Assembly: GCA_964015995.1 (NCBI GenBank)
Contig: CAXHFH010000001.1
Span: forward strand, 1 to 56,330
Source of the DNA: UBA1672 sp964015995
GTDB taxonomy: Bacteria > Pseudomonadota > Alphaproteobacteria > Micavibrionales > Micavibrionaceae
Direction: 5' to 3'
DNA length: 56,330 bases
Below, in pieces: positions 18,495 through 27,273 of the stretch. Both the position numbers and the translations under genes were made by a program. The notes below the pieces were generated by a model, which was not told where the DNA came from, searched no databases, and was given only the letters and a program-made list of their open reading frames with translations. Numbering within the stretch: the first letter of the stretch is position 1; every line of letters begins with the position of its first letter.

Positions 18495-19835
18495 TTACTG
18501 ATATGCTATTAAAGTTCCATCATCAGAAAGTAGGTAGAGCTTATTTTTAGAGATTAAAGGAGCGATATGTACGTCCTTTTTGATCTTTGACTGGCGTATT
18601 ATATCCCCATTATGTGGGTTAACTTCAGCCAATATACCATGGGAACTCGCGAGGATAAGGCGGCTTGATGCCAAAACAGGCGCTGTCCATTGAACAGGGT
18701 CTTCTTTATCTTCCTCATCTTCAAAACGTGGAAGTTCCGTAATCCAGAAAATTGCGCCATCCAGTAAACTAAGGCCAATTAACTGGTTGTCTGATGATAA
18801 AACGAACAAATTGTTGCCAACAATCCATGGGGTTTGAGAACCGCCTATATCCCTTTGCCATATGCGTGTGCCTGTGCGCTCATCAATGGCGACAAGTTTA
18901 CCGCCAAAGCTCATGGCTACGACGACACCTTGATCCAGGATTGGCATTGCAGTGATGTCGGACATGCTTTCTAAGCCACCGCCAAAACGGCGTACGTTAG
19001 AGAGATTGTCTGACCATGCAACTGAACCGTTTTCAACGCGTAATGCAGTCACTTCACCTGAAGAAAATACAGGCACAACAATATCTTTATTTGCAGCAGG
19101 GCTTGCGGCGCCAAATAAGCCAGCTGATTCACCTATGCCGCGATATTCCCATAAGCTTGCACCATCTTTTTCATCAAGCGCGACGAGGCGACTATCGATT
19201 GTTGAGATGTAAACACGTCCTGAAAGAATAGTCGGGGCAGCTCTGGATGGGGAAGGTAATGTCTTACGCCACAAGGTCTCACCACTTTCAGGTGATAGCG
19301 CAAGCACTTCGTCATACCCATTGGTTACGAAAAGAACTTTATGTGCAAAAGCGAGGCCGCCACCGATGACCGGGTCATCTTCATCTTTACTCTTAACGCT
19401 GACACTCCATAATTTTTTACCTGTCGTGGCATCCAAAGCAGAGACTTTGTTTTTGGTATTAAGAGTAAAAATTCTGTCGTCTGCGACTACGGGCTGTGCC
19501 GTTAATGGTAATTCATCCGTGCTGCCGCGGCCAATGTTGGTAGACCAAATACGTTGTAATTCATCACCAGATAAGGACAGGTTTTGCATAGAATGGTTCG
19601 GGTATCCACCAGCCTGAGGCCATGCCTTATTTTGCCATGCGGTAGGGAATGCGAATTGTTCACCGACTTGTAATGGCGTGTCTGCCGTCAGACTTTTTTG
19701 AAGTTGCAAGACCGAAATACGATCACCTTCTAATATCCGCTGTTCTTCTTTGCTATCGAATATTCCTGTGACTTTAGAGCATCCTGTTAATGACATTAAG
19801 CACAATACGAAGAGTATCGGTTTGTTTTTAACCAT
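18495..19835 (-). CDS. bamB: Outer membrane assembly lipoprotein BamB
   Basis: This 446-residue lipoprotein is the beta-propeller subunit of the BAM complex, which inserts proteins into the outer membrane. The signal sequence ends in the lipobox LTGC, so the mature protein begins with an acylated cysteine near residue 19. The rest consists of PQQ-like repeats with the pattern GxLxALDxxTGxxLW, visible in VSALDATTGKKLWSV, VLALSPESGETLWRKTL and LVAIDERTGTRIWQRDI, consistent with an eight-bladed propeller. AAGGA precedes the start. The genes before and after it are those that usually surround bamB. Confidence 0.93.
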   Translation of the reverse strand: MVKNKPILFVLCLMSLTGCSKVTGIFDSKEEQRILEGDRISVLQLQKSLTADTPLQVGEQFAFPTAWQNKAWPQAGGYPNHSMQNLSLSGDELQRIWSTNIGRGSTDELPLTAQPVVADDRIFTLNTKNKVSALDATTGKKLWSVSVKSKDEDDPVIGGGLAFAHKVLFVTNGYDEVLALSPESGETLWRKTLPSPSRAAPTILSGRVYISTIDSRLVALDEKDGASLWEYRGIGESAGLFGAASPAANKDIVVPVFSSGEVTALRVENGSVAWSDNLSNVRRFGGGLESMSDITAMPILDQGVVVAMSFGGKLVAIDERTGTRIWQRDIGGSQTPWIVGNNLFVLSSDNQLIGLSLLDGAIFWITELPRFEDEEDKEDPVQWTAPVLASSRLILASSHGILAEVNPHNGDIIRQSKIKKDVHIAPLISKNKLYLLSDDGTLIAYQ

Positions 19836-19871
19836 CCTGGTTTCCTTATCTTTTGGCGTGTTTTTAAGATA

Positions 19872-20522
19872 TTATTTTTTTGAACTTTCTTTGGCAGCGT
19901 AAAGAATATCTAGAGACTTAGCCTTTTGTTTTAGGCTCTCTGCCGCCATAGATGTATCAAGAATGACTTTAAGATTTTGACGTGCCGCGATGTAGTTTTG
20001 CGCTTTGTTTGCTTCAAGAACGGCCAATTCAAAATGCGCGTGAAAGCGCCATGGGTTATTTTGATCCGTAGTTAGGGACTTATAACGGGTTCGTTTTTGA
20101 TCCATCGTTAAATCCTGATCAAGATTGGTCACCATGTATTTTGCAACGTAGGCTGCTAAAGGATCGATGTTGTTATCGGCTTCAATTTTTTTGTAAATTT
20201 CCAATGCCTTCGTGCGGTCGTCTTGTTCCATGGCCATGCCGGCTGCATGAAGTTCTGCAAGGCTACGCAGATTGTCTTGTAGTTCAGGTGCAACAGCCAT
20301 GATTTCTGCAGGGGACTTTTTATTCTTTTGGGTCGCATCGAGGTACAGATTGGTTTGTTTGATATTCTGCGCATCTTTCCATGCCTTGTACCCCTCAACT
20401 GAGGCTGTTCCCAGTATAATCATGGCGATAAAACCAATTAAAAAACCGCCGTATTTTTGCCAGAGCTTTTCAATACGCTCTTGCTTCATGGCTTCATCGA
20501 CTTCGATCACAAGATCCGACAT
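19872..20522 (-). CDS. YfgM-like TPR ancillary protein of the Sec translocon
   Basis: This 216-residue protein has a short cytoplasmic start, one transmembrane helix (GGFLIGFIAMIILGTASVEG, about 25-45) and a periplasmic helical domain of TPR type (TPR_21 family). YfgM in E. coli works with SecYEG and periplasmic chaperones. Support comes from the conserved start (EVDEAMKQERIEKLWQKYG) and from the position directly before bamB and der. AAGGA precedes the start codon. Assignment to the family is good; the exact role in this organism is inferred. Confidence 0.8.
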   Translation of the reverse strand: MSDLVIEVDEAMKQERIEKLWQKYGGFLIGFIAMIILGTASVEGYKAWKDAQNIKQTNLYLDATQKNKKSPAEIMAVAPELQDNLRSLAELHAAGMAMEQDDRTKALEIYKKIEADNNIDPLAAYVAKYMVTNLDQDLTMDQKRTRYKSLTTDQNNPWRFHAHFELAVLEANKAQNYIAARQNLKVILDTSMAAESLKQKAKSLDILYAAKESSKK

Positions 20523-20587
20523 GCTGTTTCGTCCTTCTTAAAAAAATATGCGTCTATTGTAATCAAAAATTTCGTTGATGCTAGGGC

Positions 20588-21139
20588 TTATTTCCACTTA
20601 ATTGAGCATCCCATGGATGGTGTTTGTGTCGTAGATACTAAGCCCGTTTCTTTAATCTCTATCATCGCATTCAAAAGTTCAGGTACTGTATTCTCATCGG
20701 CAGGCTTATTCGCCGCGCTGTCTAATCTACCGCGGTACTGCAAAACGTTGTCTTTATCAAAGCCATAGATGTCAGGCGTACATACTGCGTCGTAGGCTTT
20801 TGCAATATCTTGAGTTTCGTCAATTAGGTAAGGGAACGAGAAACTATACTTTTCAGAAAAAAGTTTCATATTCTCAAAAGAGTCCGCAGGATAGTTCTCT
20901 GTATCATTGGCCATGATTGCGACTGTTTTTATACCGTGCTCCGCCAATTTATTTGATGTGGCGACGATCCGATCAATAACGGCAATAACGTAGGGGCAGT
21001 GGTTGCATATAAACATAATCACTGTGCCATTCTCACCTTTGCACGCGTTTAAGGTATGCATTTGGCCATCAACACCTTTAAGCGTGAAATCAGGCGCATT
21101 GAAGTCATCTTGTCTCTCGGGTGTGTGTAATAAAGCCAT
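20588..21139 (-). CDS. Redoxin/AhpC-TSA family thioredoxin-like protein
   Basis: This protein of about 183 residues has a peroxiredoxin-like thioredoxin fold. The APDFTLKGVDG start, the strand TVIMFICNHCPYV with a CNHC motif, and the later LIDETQDIAKAY and YRGRLD segments are typical of the group often annotated as thioredoxin family protein. The two cysteines suggest thiol oxidoreductase or peroxidase activity on an unknown substrate. No signal peptide is seen, so it is probably cytoplasmic. I chose Met at 21139, preceded by GGAAGAAA; the upstream extension looks non-coding. Its start is divergent from the next gene by 39 bases. Confidence 0.82.
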   Translation of the reverse strand: MALLHTPERQDDFNAPDFTLKGVDGQMHTLNACKGENGTVIMFICNHCPYVIAVIDRIVATSNKLAEHGIKTVAIMANDTENYPADSFENMKLFSEKYSFSFPYLIDETQDIAKAYDAVCTPDIYGFDKDNVLQYRGRLDSAANKPADENTVPELLNAMIEIKETGLVSTTQTPSMGCSIKWK

Positions 21140-21178
21140 ATTTCTTCCTTTTTTTCGTGTTTTTTGGTACGATAACCT

Positions 21179-21529
21179 ATGACATTTGAAGTAATCCACA
21201 ATACGGCGTTTGTCCAGCCTGCCGGATTTTCTCAGCAACAATTCAGAAAGCTTGATCAGCTTTACTGTGAATGCGCAACGCACAAAACGCTTACCTACCG
21301 TACGGTTGAATGTGATTTTGATGAAGGGGTTGCAAGTTACACCTATTTTAAATCTTCAAACCAGGCCGCTTATCTGCAATTCGTGATCAGAAAAGTTGGG
21401 CCGCGCACAACCATGTTCGAGGTTTATAAGCAAGGCAAAGGCAGAATCGCTAAAAGCGGCGTATTTGATCGTGCCTATGATAAATTATGTAACGAAGTCG
21501 ATCTTTTGAACGAAGCTGTTAAAAATTAA
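21179..21529 (+). CDS. Unknown 116-residue protein
   Basis: I do not recognise this small soluble protein. It has no signal peptide or membrane segment, an alternating strand pattern (VASYTYFKSS, YLQFVIRKVG, TTMFEVYKQGKG) and a C-terminal helix. The first residues could form a compact alpha/beta domain. It starts 39 bases from the divergent redoxin gene, so the two may share a control region. Only a weak ribosome site is visible. Confidence 0.6.
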   Translation: MTFEVIHNTAFVQPAGFSQQQFRKLDQLYCECATHKTLTYRTVECDFDEGVASYTYFKSSNQAAYLQFVIRKVGPRTTMFEVYKQGKGRIAKSGVFDRAYDKLCNEVDLLNEAVKN

Positions 21530-21620
21530 TCAACTTCATGATTTATTTTACTTTTTCGGGATGTTTCTTTTATATTTTCCTGTAATATGGCTCTGATATT
21601 AGATTATTGGGATGTTTTTT

Positions 21621-22670
21621 ATGAATAACTCTTTTTTGAAAACACGCATTTGTGCACTTTCGTTGCTTCTAGGCTCTTTTGCATTACCTGCCTATGCGGG
21701 GTATGAAAAAAATTACATTGGAGAAATGGAAACATACGAGGCCGCGTATGAAGATACATTGGTGCATCTTGCCCGTAAACACGGTTTAGGCTTTGTTGAG
21801 GTGCGCGCCGCGAACCCCAAGCTTGATCCTTGGATACCGGGCGAAGGTGCGGAGGTCATTTTGCCTAAGAAGCATTTATTGCCCGATGCACCGCGTACAG
21901 GCTTAGTGATCAATTTACCGGAAATGCGTGTCTATGCGTTCGTTAATGGGGATGAGGCGCCATACTCTTATCCGCTTGGTATAGGCCGTGAGGGGTTAAA
22001 TACGCCTATTGGGAAAACATCAATCGTTCGTAAAAAAGAGGGGCCTACGTGGCGTCCTACGCCGCGTATGCGTAGAGAAGATCCGGAGCTTCCTGCTGTT
22101 GTTCCGCCGGGACCTGACAATCCATTGGGATCGCACGCACTTTATTTCGGTTGGCCGACTTATGCCATGCATGGCACAAACCGCCCGTTTGGTATCGGGC
22201 GCAGGGTCAGTAGTGGTTGTATCCGTATGTATCCCGAAGATATCAAAAAGTTCTTTGAACAAATTCCTGTAGGGACAAAGGTGAATGTCATTAATCAACC
22301 GATCAAAGTTTCATGGATTGATAATGAACTGTATTTGGAAGCGCATCCGGATATGGAGCAAGCCATCAAGATGGAAGAAATGGGGATGGTTGAACAACAG
22401 AAATTTACCGATGAAGACATGGCCCTTATTATTGATAAGGCAGGGCGCTATGGAGATCGTTTAAACTGGCCTAAGGTTCGGAATGCTTTAAGGGAGCGTA
22501 CGGGCTATCCGGTGCGTATTGCGCGTTACTTTGATGAATCGTCTGATACGGATAACGATGATGACGATCAGGTGAATGAAGATTTAATCACTCCTCAGAA
22601 AAAGCCTGATGTAAGCGCAATTAAAATTGAACCAAATGTAATTGTTGTCGAAGCTCTTCCAGGCGAGTAA
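21621..22670 (+). CDS. L,D-transpeptidase with LysM-like domain (YkuD family)
   Basis: This exported enzyme of about 349 residues makes 3-3 peptidoglycan cross-links or attaches lipoproteins to peptidoglycan. A signal peptide (to about AYA, residue 26) is followed by a LysM-like region (TYEAAYEDTLVHLARKHG to AEVILPKK) and the YkuD catalytic domain with HGTNRPFGIG and SSGCIRM, C200 being the nucleophile. The C-terminal 130 residues are acidic and of unknown role. Two starts are possible: ATG 21612 and ATG 21621. I prefer the second because GGGA lies at a suitable distance. Confidence 0.92.
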   Translation: MNNSFLKTRICALSLLLGSFALPAYAGYEKNYIGEMETYEAAYEDTLVHLARKHGLGFVEVRAANPKLDPWIPGEGAEVILPKKHLLPDAPRTGLVINLPEMRVYAFVNGDEAPYSYPLGIGREGLNTPIGKTSIVRKKEGPTWRPTPRMRREDPELPAVVPPGPDNPLGSHALYFGWPTYAMHGTNRPFGIGRRVSSGCIRMYPEDIKKFFEQIPVGTKVNVINQPIKVSWIDNELYLEAHPDMEQAIKMEEMGMVEQQKFTDEDMALIIDKAGRYGDRLNWPKVRNALRERTGYPVRIARYFDESSDTDNDDDDQVNEDLITPQKKPDVSAIKIEPNVIVVEALPGE

Positions 22671-22682
22671 AGCCTAAGTTTA

Positions 22683-23036
22683 CTACATGAATTTTATAAG
22701 AAGAATAAGGCTATGGAGTGTTGGCATCACGATTGGTGCAAGCATAAATACATAGCGCCACTTTCCTTTCAGAAAGAAAATCGCAAAACTGAATAAAGCA
22801 CAAATGATCCATGTGACTGTCGGTTCAAAAACCATAACCGGGGCAGGGGTGTCGCCTGACATGTTGCTGTAAAAACTGAGCGCGTCAAAACTTTCATTTT
22901 CAAAATCAATAAGATTGAATTTCAATGTTGCCAGATTGTAAATGATCGCTGGCATTGTAAAGCCAAGCCAGTTACAGAAGAAAAATAGAAAAAGTTTCTT
23001 AATAGTTTTCATGACGTCTTTCGAAGTTTCTACCAT
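22683..23036 (-). CDS. Small unknown membrane protein
   Basis: This protein of up to 117 residues has about three hydrophobic segments (KLFLFFFCNWLGFTMPAII, ICALFSFAIFFLKG and the C-terminal VFMLAPIVMPTLHSLILLI). I know no family for it. A second start nine codons in (base 23012) is equally plausible, because neither start has a strong ribosome site. The gene lies just after the terminator of the small lipoprotein gene and may depend on readthrough or its own promoter. It converges on the L,D-transpeptidase gene with 12 bases between. Confidence 0.5.
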   Translation of the reverse strand: MVETSKDVMKTIKKLFLFFFCNWLGFTMPAIIYNLATLKFNLIDFENESFDALSFYSNMSGDTPAPVMVFEPTVTWIICALFSFAIFFLKGKWRYVFMLAPIVMPTLHSLILLIKFM

Positions 23037-23042
23037 ATATAA

Positions 23043-23072
23043 TAAAAAGACCGTCTCAAAGACAGTCTTTTT
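23043..23072 (-). terminator. Intrinsic terminator after the small lipoprotein gene
   Basis: On the minus strand AAAGACTGTC pairs with GACGGTCTTT (one G-U pair) around a five-base loop, with T residues after the stem. It lies between the lipoprotein gene and the small membrane protein gene. Confidence 0.75.
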
Positions 23073-23099
23073 TTGAAATAATAAAATTTAAGAAAGAGC

Positions 23100-23318
23100 T
23101 TATTTAGTTTGTGCTCTTTGGAAAACTTTCTCAGCTGGTGCAACGCGTGTAGGTGTTGCAACGACAGGAGATGATTTAACCATATCTTTGTCATGTGTCG
23201 CTGTGCGCTCCATTGCATATGGTGGCTCGTGGTCTACATCACCCATTGATGTTGAATCACAAGCTGATAGAGCTAGTGTTGCGCCTAGTAGGCAAAATGT
23301 TGCAAATGATTTTTTCAT
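23100..23318 (-). CDS. Small lipoprotein
   Basis: This 72-residue precursor carries a lipoprotein signal ending in LSAC, leaving about 52 mature residues that are polar and Pro/Lys-rich at the end (VVATPTRVAPAEKVFQRAQTK). I chose the Met at 23318 because GAGGA is spaced six bases upstream; another ATG two codons earlier abuts that site. Its own terminator follows, so it appears to be transcribed alone. The 170-base region before it is AT-rich and should hold its promoter. The function is unknown; small envelope lipoproteins of this size are common and rarely conserved. Confidence 0.72.
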   Translation of the reverse strand: MKKSFATFCLLGATLALSACDSTSMGDVDHEPPYAMERTATHDKDMVKSSPVVATPTRVAPAEKVFQRAQTK

Positions 23319-23490
23319 TTTCATTCCTCGTTTAGTAAATCGTTAAAATAACCTTTTGAAATTTTGCCACAATGACAAACTCATAAAATTCACAAGTATG
23401 ACTCTTTATACAAAGTGGGTTGTTTTTCAAGTGATTTTTGATTTTTTTGTCACAGTTTTCGGTATTGATGCAAATATGTAACACTTTATG

Positions 23491-24765
23491 TTAATTATTC
23501 TCATTCAGGGCTGCATGTTCAAAATAAGCATCTACGCCCGATCGAATCGCTCGCGCGATTTTTTGTTGATGTCCTTTTTGTTTCAAGAGGTTGGCTTCCT
23601 GTTTGTTGGACATGAAGCCTGTTTCAACAAGAATAGAGGGGATGTCCGGTGCTTTAAGAACAGCAAACCCCGCATAACGGTGAGGGTTTTGAAGCGTTCT
23701 AATGCCATTACTCTTAAGTTTTGCAACAAGCGTGTTGGCAAAAAACTTTGACTGGTTCATTGTTTCATTCATCAAAAAGTCACCGAGAATAAAGGCGACC
23801 TGCCTGTCTTCAACATCTAAGCCAACGCCGCCAATCAGGTCAGCCTGATTTTCTTTTTTGGCAAGCGCCGCGGTTTGCGCATCAGATGATTTTTTTGAAA
23901 TTGTATAAATGGACGTACCGCGCACACTTCTTTTCTGGATGGAATCTGCATGGAGAGAAATAAATAAGTCACCGTCATGTTTTCGGGCAAATTTTACGCG
24001 ATCCTTCAATTTTATAAAGACGTCCTTTTCACGTGTCAGCAGCACGCGGTATTGACCGCTAGCCTGTAATTCTTTGCGCAGTTCTTTTGCTATGCCTAAA
24101 ACAACATGCTTTTCATAAGCTTTGTTGTAACCGACGGCGCCGGGGTCTGCGCCACCATGGCCCGGATCAATAATAATTAAAGGTTTTTTGATGACCTTTT
24201 TCTGAACGGCCTTTTGATCGGGACGGGCGGCATTGGACGGCGGTATCGGGACGCCATTTGCAATTTTCGTTGGATTAAACGGGATGTTGGTGTGTGCATA
24301 ATCTTCCGTTTTTAAGGTGCCGTGTATTGTGGCCTTTTTGGCTGCGAATGTGACGGCATCTACAGCTGCGTAGTCAATAACAAGTCTGTTAGGGCGATCT
24401 TCATTGCGCGGCAGGAAGAATGCCCCCTGAATGGCAACAGGCTGCTCTAGATCAAAGACAATGCGCGATATGCCGTCTTTTAACTTCCCTTGCCGTACGC
24501 TTGTGACAAACACACTGGAGGGGTATTCGGTTTTGCCGGCGCGCCACATAAAATGCGGAAGGTCTATGACAATACGATAGGGGGAACTGAGCGCAAAAAC
24601 CCTGAAATCTGATATTTGATCCATATCGACGACAAGGCGCACTTTGTCCGGGTGCTTGCCGAAGCGTACCGAATTAATTTCAAGCGCGCTTGCTTGCGTT
24701 GTCCAGAACACAAGGCATAAAAATATGCAAACCCATAGGGCATTTTGTTTATGAATGAATGACAA
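23491..24765 (-). CDS. N-acetylmuramoyl-L-alanine amidase, AmiC type (AMIN plus Amidase_3)
   Basis: This 424-residue periplasmic enzyme cuts the amide bond between muramic acid and the stem peptide, mainly to split daughter cells. After a signal peptide (to about ASA, residue 27) comes an AMIN domain (about 30-135) that targets septal peptidoglycan. The zinc amidase domain follows, with DPGHGGADPGA (H203), E218, SLHAD (H272) and the catalytic region VETGFMSN. The start appears to be TTG at 24765, with only a weak ribosome site, which is less certain than the rest. The next gene is divergent. Confidence 0.93.
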   Translation of the reverse strand: MSFIHKQNALWVCIFLCLVFWTTQASALEINSVRFGKHPDKVRLVVDMDQISDFRVFALSSPYRIVIDLPHFMWRAGKTEYPSSVFVTSVRQGKLKDGISRIVFDLEQPVAIQGAFFLPRNEDRPNRLVIDYAAVDAVTFAAKKATIHGTLKTEDYAHTNIPFNPTKIANGVPIPPSNAARPDQKAVQKKVIKKPLIIIDPGHGGADPGAVGYNKAYEKHVVLGIAKELRKELQASGQYRVLLTREKDVFIKLKDRVKFARKHDGDLFISLHADSIQKRSVRGTSIYTISKKSSDAQTAALAKKENQADLIGGVGLDVEDRQVAFILGDFLMNETMNQSKFFANTLVAKLKSNGIRTLQNPHRYAGFAVLKAPDIPSILVETGFMSNKQEANLLKQKGHQQKIARAIRSGVDAYFEHAALNENN

Positions 24766-24890
24766 GGCGAATGCTCGACCGTTAGTGAACTCTACTTAGA
24801 ATTTATAACATAGATATGCGAAAACAAGAAAATCGTACATAAATTTGTCATATCTGATGATTTTTATACAGTTGTATTTGAGTGTTTTGC

Positions 24891-24897
24891 TATGATA
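24891..24897 (+). promoter_or_regulatory. Putative -10 element TATGATA before the 24.9 kb gene
   Basis: TATGATA lies 45 bases upstream of the ATG at 24936. The same heptamer occurs 34-37 bases before each of the two subtilase-like genes. No clear -35 box accompanies it. Confidence 0.3.
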
Positions 24898-24935
24898 CTA
24901 TTCACATAATAATAAATAAAAGTCGGCGGGTGCGA

Positions 24936-26171
24936 ATGACAACATCAATCTTTAACATCAGGAAGAGTGCTGATTATGGCACTGCTTTAACCTGTTACTC
25001 TGCGAGTGAGTGGGATCAGGAGACGCGTGCTATATATCGTTTGGGGCGGCGGCCTGCTGTCTATTTTGATAAGTTTAGTGACCCGGATTCACCGGATCAT
25101 GAAATATTTCAAAATTTTTTAGCTGAGCAAAACATAACGGAGCCAACACAAGATGCTGTGGCGGAAGCTGCGGCTATTGAGTTATCGAAGCGGATTGTTA
25201 CGGATGATTTTGTCGAAAAAATTGGCCAAAATATTATTGAAAAAATGCAATCTAATCCAAATCATGGATTTGATAAAATTAAGGTCATTTGTCCTTTTCC
25301 AATTGATGCTAATGAAACACAAAATGAGTTCGCCCCAGCATTGAATGCATTGGTCACTGTTCGATTGCAGGAATCTTTGCCTCAGATGTTGGCTCAAAAT
25401 GGTTTGGCGAATATACCTGTCATTAATGAGCATGATCCTGAGCACGCGGATCCCGAAAAAAGCATCTTAAACATTGTTAATAATAGTCGTGGAAGTACAT
25501 CACATCCTGAGCCGGGTAAAGAAGGACTAACATATGTCGAGCGTTTGGTTCGTCAGCCTGTTTACTCAGGGGATGTGGATCAGAAAGCTTTATATGTACC
25601 GGTAGATGACTTTTTGGTAGCTCAGAGTACTCTCACGGGACTTATGAGTTACATTCATAGTGAGGGTGGCGTTACAACAAACGGAGTGACTGGTGTGCAG
25701 CTCTTCAATGGAATTAACGTGATGTCTGTACAGCCTGAAACATTGGAATATTTAAACACGGTGATAGGAGACACACCCGTATCAGAGCAATCCGAATATG
25801 GAGGGCAAGAAGGGTATGAAGATGCAGTGCAAGAATTGATGGCGCGTGTTGGTTTGAAGGTTGATTTTGATCATCCTGAGAACAATACGATTAATAATGT
25901 TGAAATGATGTTTTTAGCTGGAATTTTAGCTGACTCAAATAATCCAGAGCATGTCGAGGCCTTTGAAAGCGTGCTGTCTTCAATCGGAAGTAATCCGGAA
26001 GAAGCAAAAGGAAACAGCCCGTCTGATGTGTTTTTTGCAAACCGTATGACCCTTTATGATTTGGAAGAGCATTTTGCGAAGGTTTTAGAGGTTAGAAAAC
26101 CACTAATTGATATGAAACATGAGCGTGTACAAAGCATGCAAGAGAATGATCAGACTGTTGATTTTAATTAG
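24936..26171 (+). CDS. Unknown protein with possible phosphoribosyltransferase-like fold
   Basis: I do not recognise this 411-residue soluble, acidic protein with certainty. Two segments resemble the order seen in ComF-type phosphoribosyltransferases: a strand and loop KVICPFPIDANETQNEFAPA (about 116-135), and KALYVPVDDFLVAQSTLTGL (about 217-236), where D224-D225 and the following S/T-rich loop recall the PRPP-binding DDxxxTGxT motif, here without the TG pair. The C-terminal half is helical and acidic. The start at 24936 is preceded by GGCGGG. A 52-residue gene follows nine bases later, probably in the same transcript. The enzyme idea is tentative. Confidence 0.6.
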   Translation: MTTSIFNIRKSADYGTALTCYSASEWDQETRAIYRLGRRPAVYFDKFSDPDSPDHEIFQNFLAEQNITEPTQDAVAEAAAIELSKRIVTDDFVEKIGQNIIEKMQSNPNHGFDKIKVICPFPIDANETQNEFAPALNALVTVRLQESLPQMLAQNGLANIPVINEHDPEHADPEKSILNIVNNSRGSTSHPEPGKEGLTYVERLVRQPVYSGDVDQKALYVPVDDFLVAQSTLTGLMSYIHSEGGVTTNGVTGVQLFNGINVMSVQPETLEYLNTVIGDTPVSEQSEYGGQEGYEDAVQELMARVGLKVDFDHPENNTINNVEMMFLAGILADSNNPEHVEAFESVLSSIGSNPEEAKGNSPSDVFFANRMTLYDLEEHFAKVLEVRKPLIDMKHERVQSMQENDQTVDFN

Positions 26172-26180
26172 GAGGCGTGT

Positions 26181-26339
26181 GTGCGAAACGAATTTAAGCA
26201 AAAAATGAGTGACTTTTACGGTAAAATTCTTGAAGTCCCGAAGGGGTGGCTGACATCATCAGATCAAGTTGATGAGAGTTTAAAGTCTCATTCCGATAAA
26301 TTTGAAAAGTACAAAAAGCACTTTGAAAAACAAAATTAA
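26181..26339 (+). CDS. 52-residue charged protein
   Basis: This short gene starts with GTG at 26181, five bases after a perfect AGGAGG (26170-26175), the strongest ribosome site in this neighbourhood. The product is highly charged and probably helical: it opens with VRNEFKQKMSDFYGKILEVP, has a central KGWLTSSDQVDESLKS and ends with KFEKYKKHFEKQN. No family is known to me. It begins nine bases after the stop of the preceding unknown gene, whose stop codon lies within or beside this ribosome site, so the two are probably translated from one mRNA and may act together. Confidence 0.65.
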   Translation: MRNEFKQKMSDFYGKILEVPKGWLTSSDQVDESLKSHSDKFEKYKKHFEKQN

Positions 26340-26361
26340 GTTAGATTATTATACGCGGCCC

Positions 26362-27213
26362 TTAGATTTTGATGGGTGTAAATTCCTTCAAACATAAAAA
26401 ACCACCATTGACCGCAATCGTGATTTCCCGCGGGAAGGAGCGTATGAGTGTGCCCGGTTCATGGTTATGGTGTTCCTTCCAACCATTAAACGCGAAGACC
26501 GCTAATTTTTGATTTTGACCAAAACGGTTGGTCACATTGGCGAAAACACCGTACCTGCCGAAGGCGCGCCCTTTCTTGAGCAACGTTTCAATAGGATCGT
26601 TCCAATGCAATGTGCGGAAAACGGTATCAGGCTCATTATAATATGATGCATCTTCGGCATTTTGCGGTTTTGCATTTTGCCAATAAGTCTCGATGTCATT
26701 AACTACTTCCGAGGCGCCTGCGGGCATGTTGACGGAGATACGTGCCGCAAGCGTTTCAATGTCTGTGGTGTCATCAAGGGGGGTGGATTTTTGGAACAAA
26801 ATATCACCTGCGTCATAATCCTGCGTCAATTTATGGATCGTAAAGCCCGCTGCTTCGGGTTCATCCATAATCACATAAGGTTGAGGCATAATACCGCGGG
26901 CGCGGGGCAAAAGAGTGGGGTGAATGTTCAGTCCATACGCCTTGTTCTCATCAATCGGTGGTATTTTATAAGGATAGCCAGATGATAAAAAGAGTGCGCA
27001 TCCTTTATCGATTAACGTGGTTATATTCTCACTGGTAATCTTACCTTGGGTGATGGGAATATTTTGTTGCGCGCAAAGGGCCTTTATCTCCTTGTTATAG
27101 GAATAATGATTGTCACATTTAAACGTGAATACTTGAACGGCCTCGTGGCCATCATTTAGAAGACGTTGCATGACATCGAGCGTATGATCGTAACCAAAAA
27201 AACAAAATTTCAT
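26362..27213 (-). CDS. Formyltransferase-family protein
   Basis: This 283-residue protein has the formyltransferase fold that uses 10-formyltetrahydrofolate. The catalytic triad is visible as N96 and H98 in LNIHPTLLPRARG and D134 in DYDAGDIL. The C-terminal part (about 200-283) resembles the barrel domain of methionyl-tRNA formyltransferase and of ArnA/sugar formyltransferases. It is shorter than Fmt and is not beside def, so a sugar or nucleotide-sugar N-formyltransferase, or an Fmt-like enzyme, is more likely than Fmt itself. No ribosome site is obvious. The substrate is unknown. Confidence 0.75.
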   Translation of the reverse strand: MKFCFFGYDHTLDVMQRLLNDGHEAVQVFTFKCDNHYSYNKEIKALCAQQNIPITQGKITSENITTLIDKGCALFLSSGYPYKIPPIDENKAYGLNIHPTLLPRARGIMPQPYVIMDEPEAAGFTIHKLTQDYDAGDILFQKSTPLDDTTDIETLAARISVNMPAGASEVVNDIETYWQNAKPQNAEDASYYNEPDTVFRTLHWNDPIETLLKKGRAFGRYGVFANVTNRFGQNQKLAVFAFNGWKEHHNHEPGTLIRSFPREITIAVNGGFLCLKEFTPIKI

Positions 27214-27273
27214 GGCTGCAGTGTGTCAGTATGAAGGGGGAAGGATCAAGTCTAAAAGTGGTGCCGTGGAATG

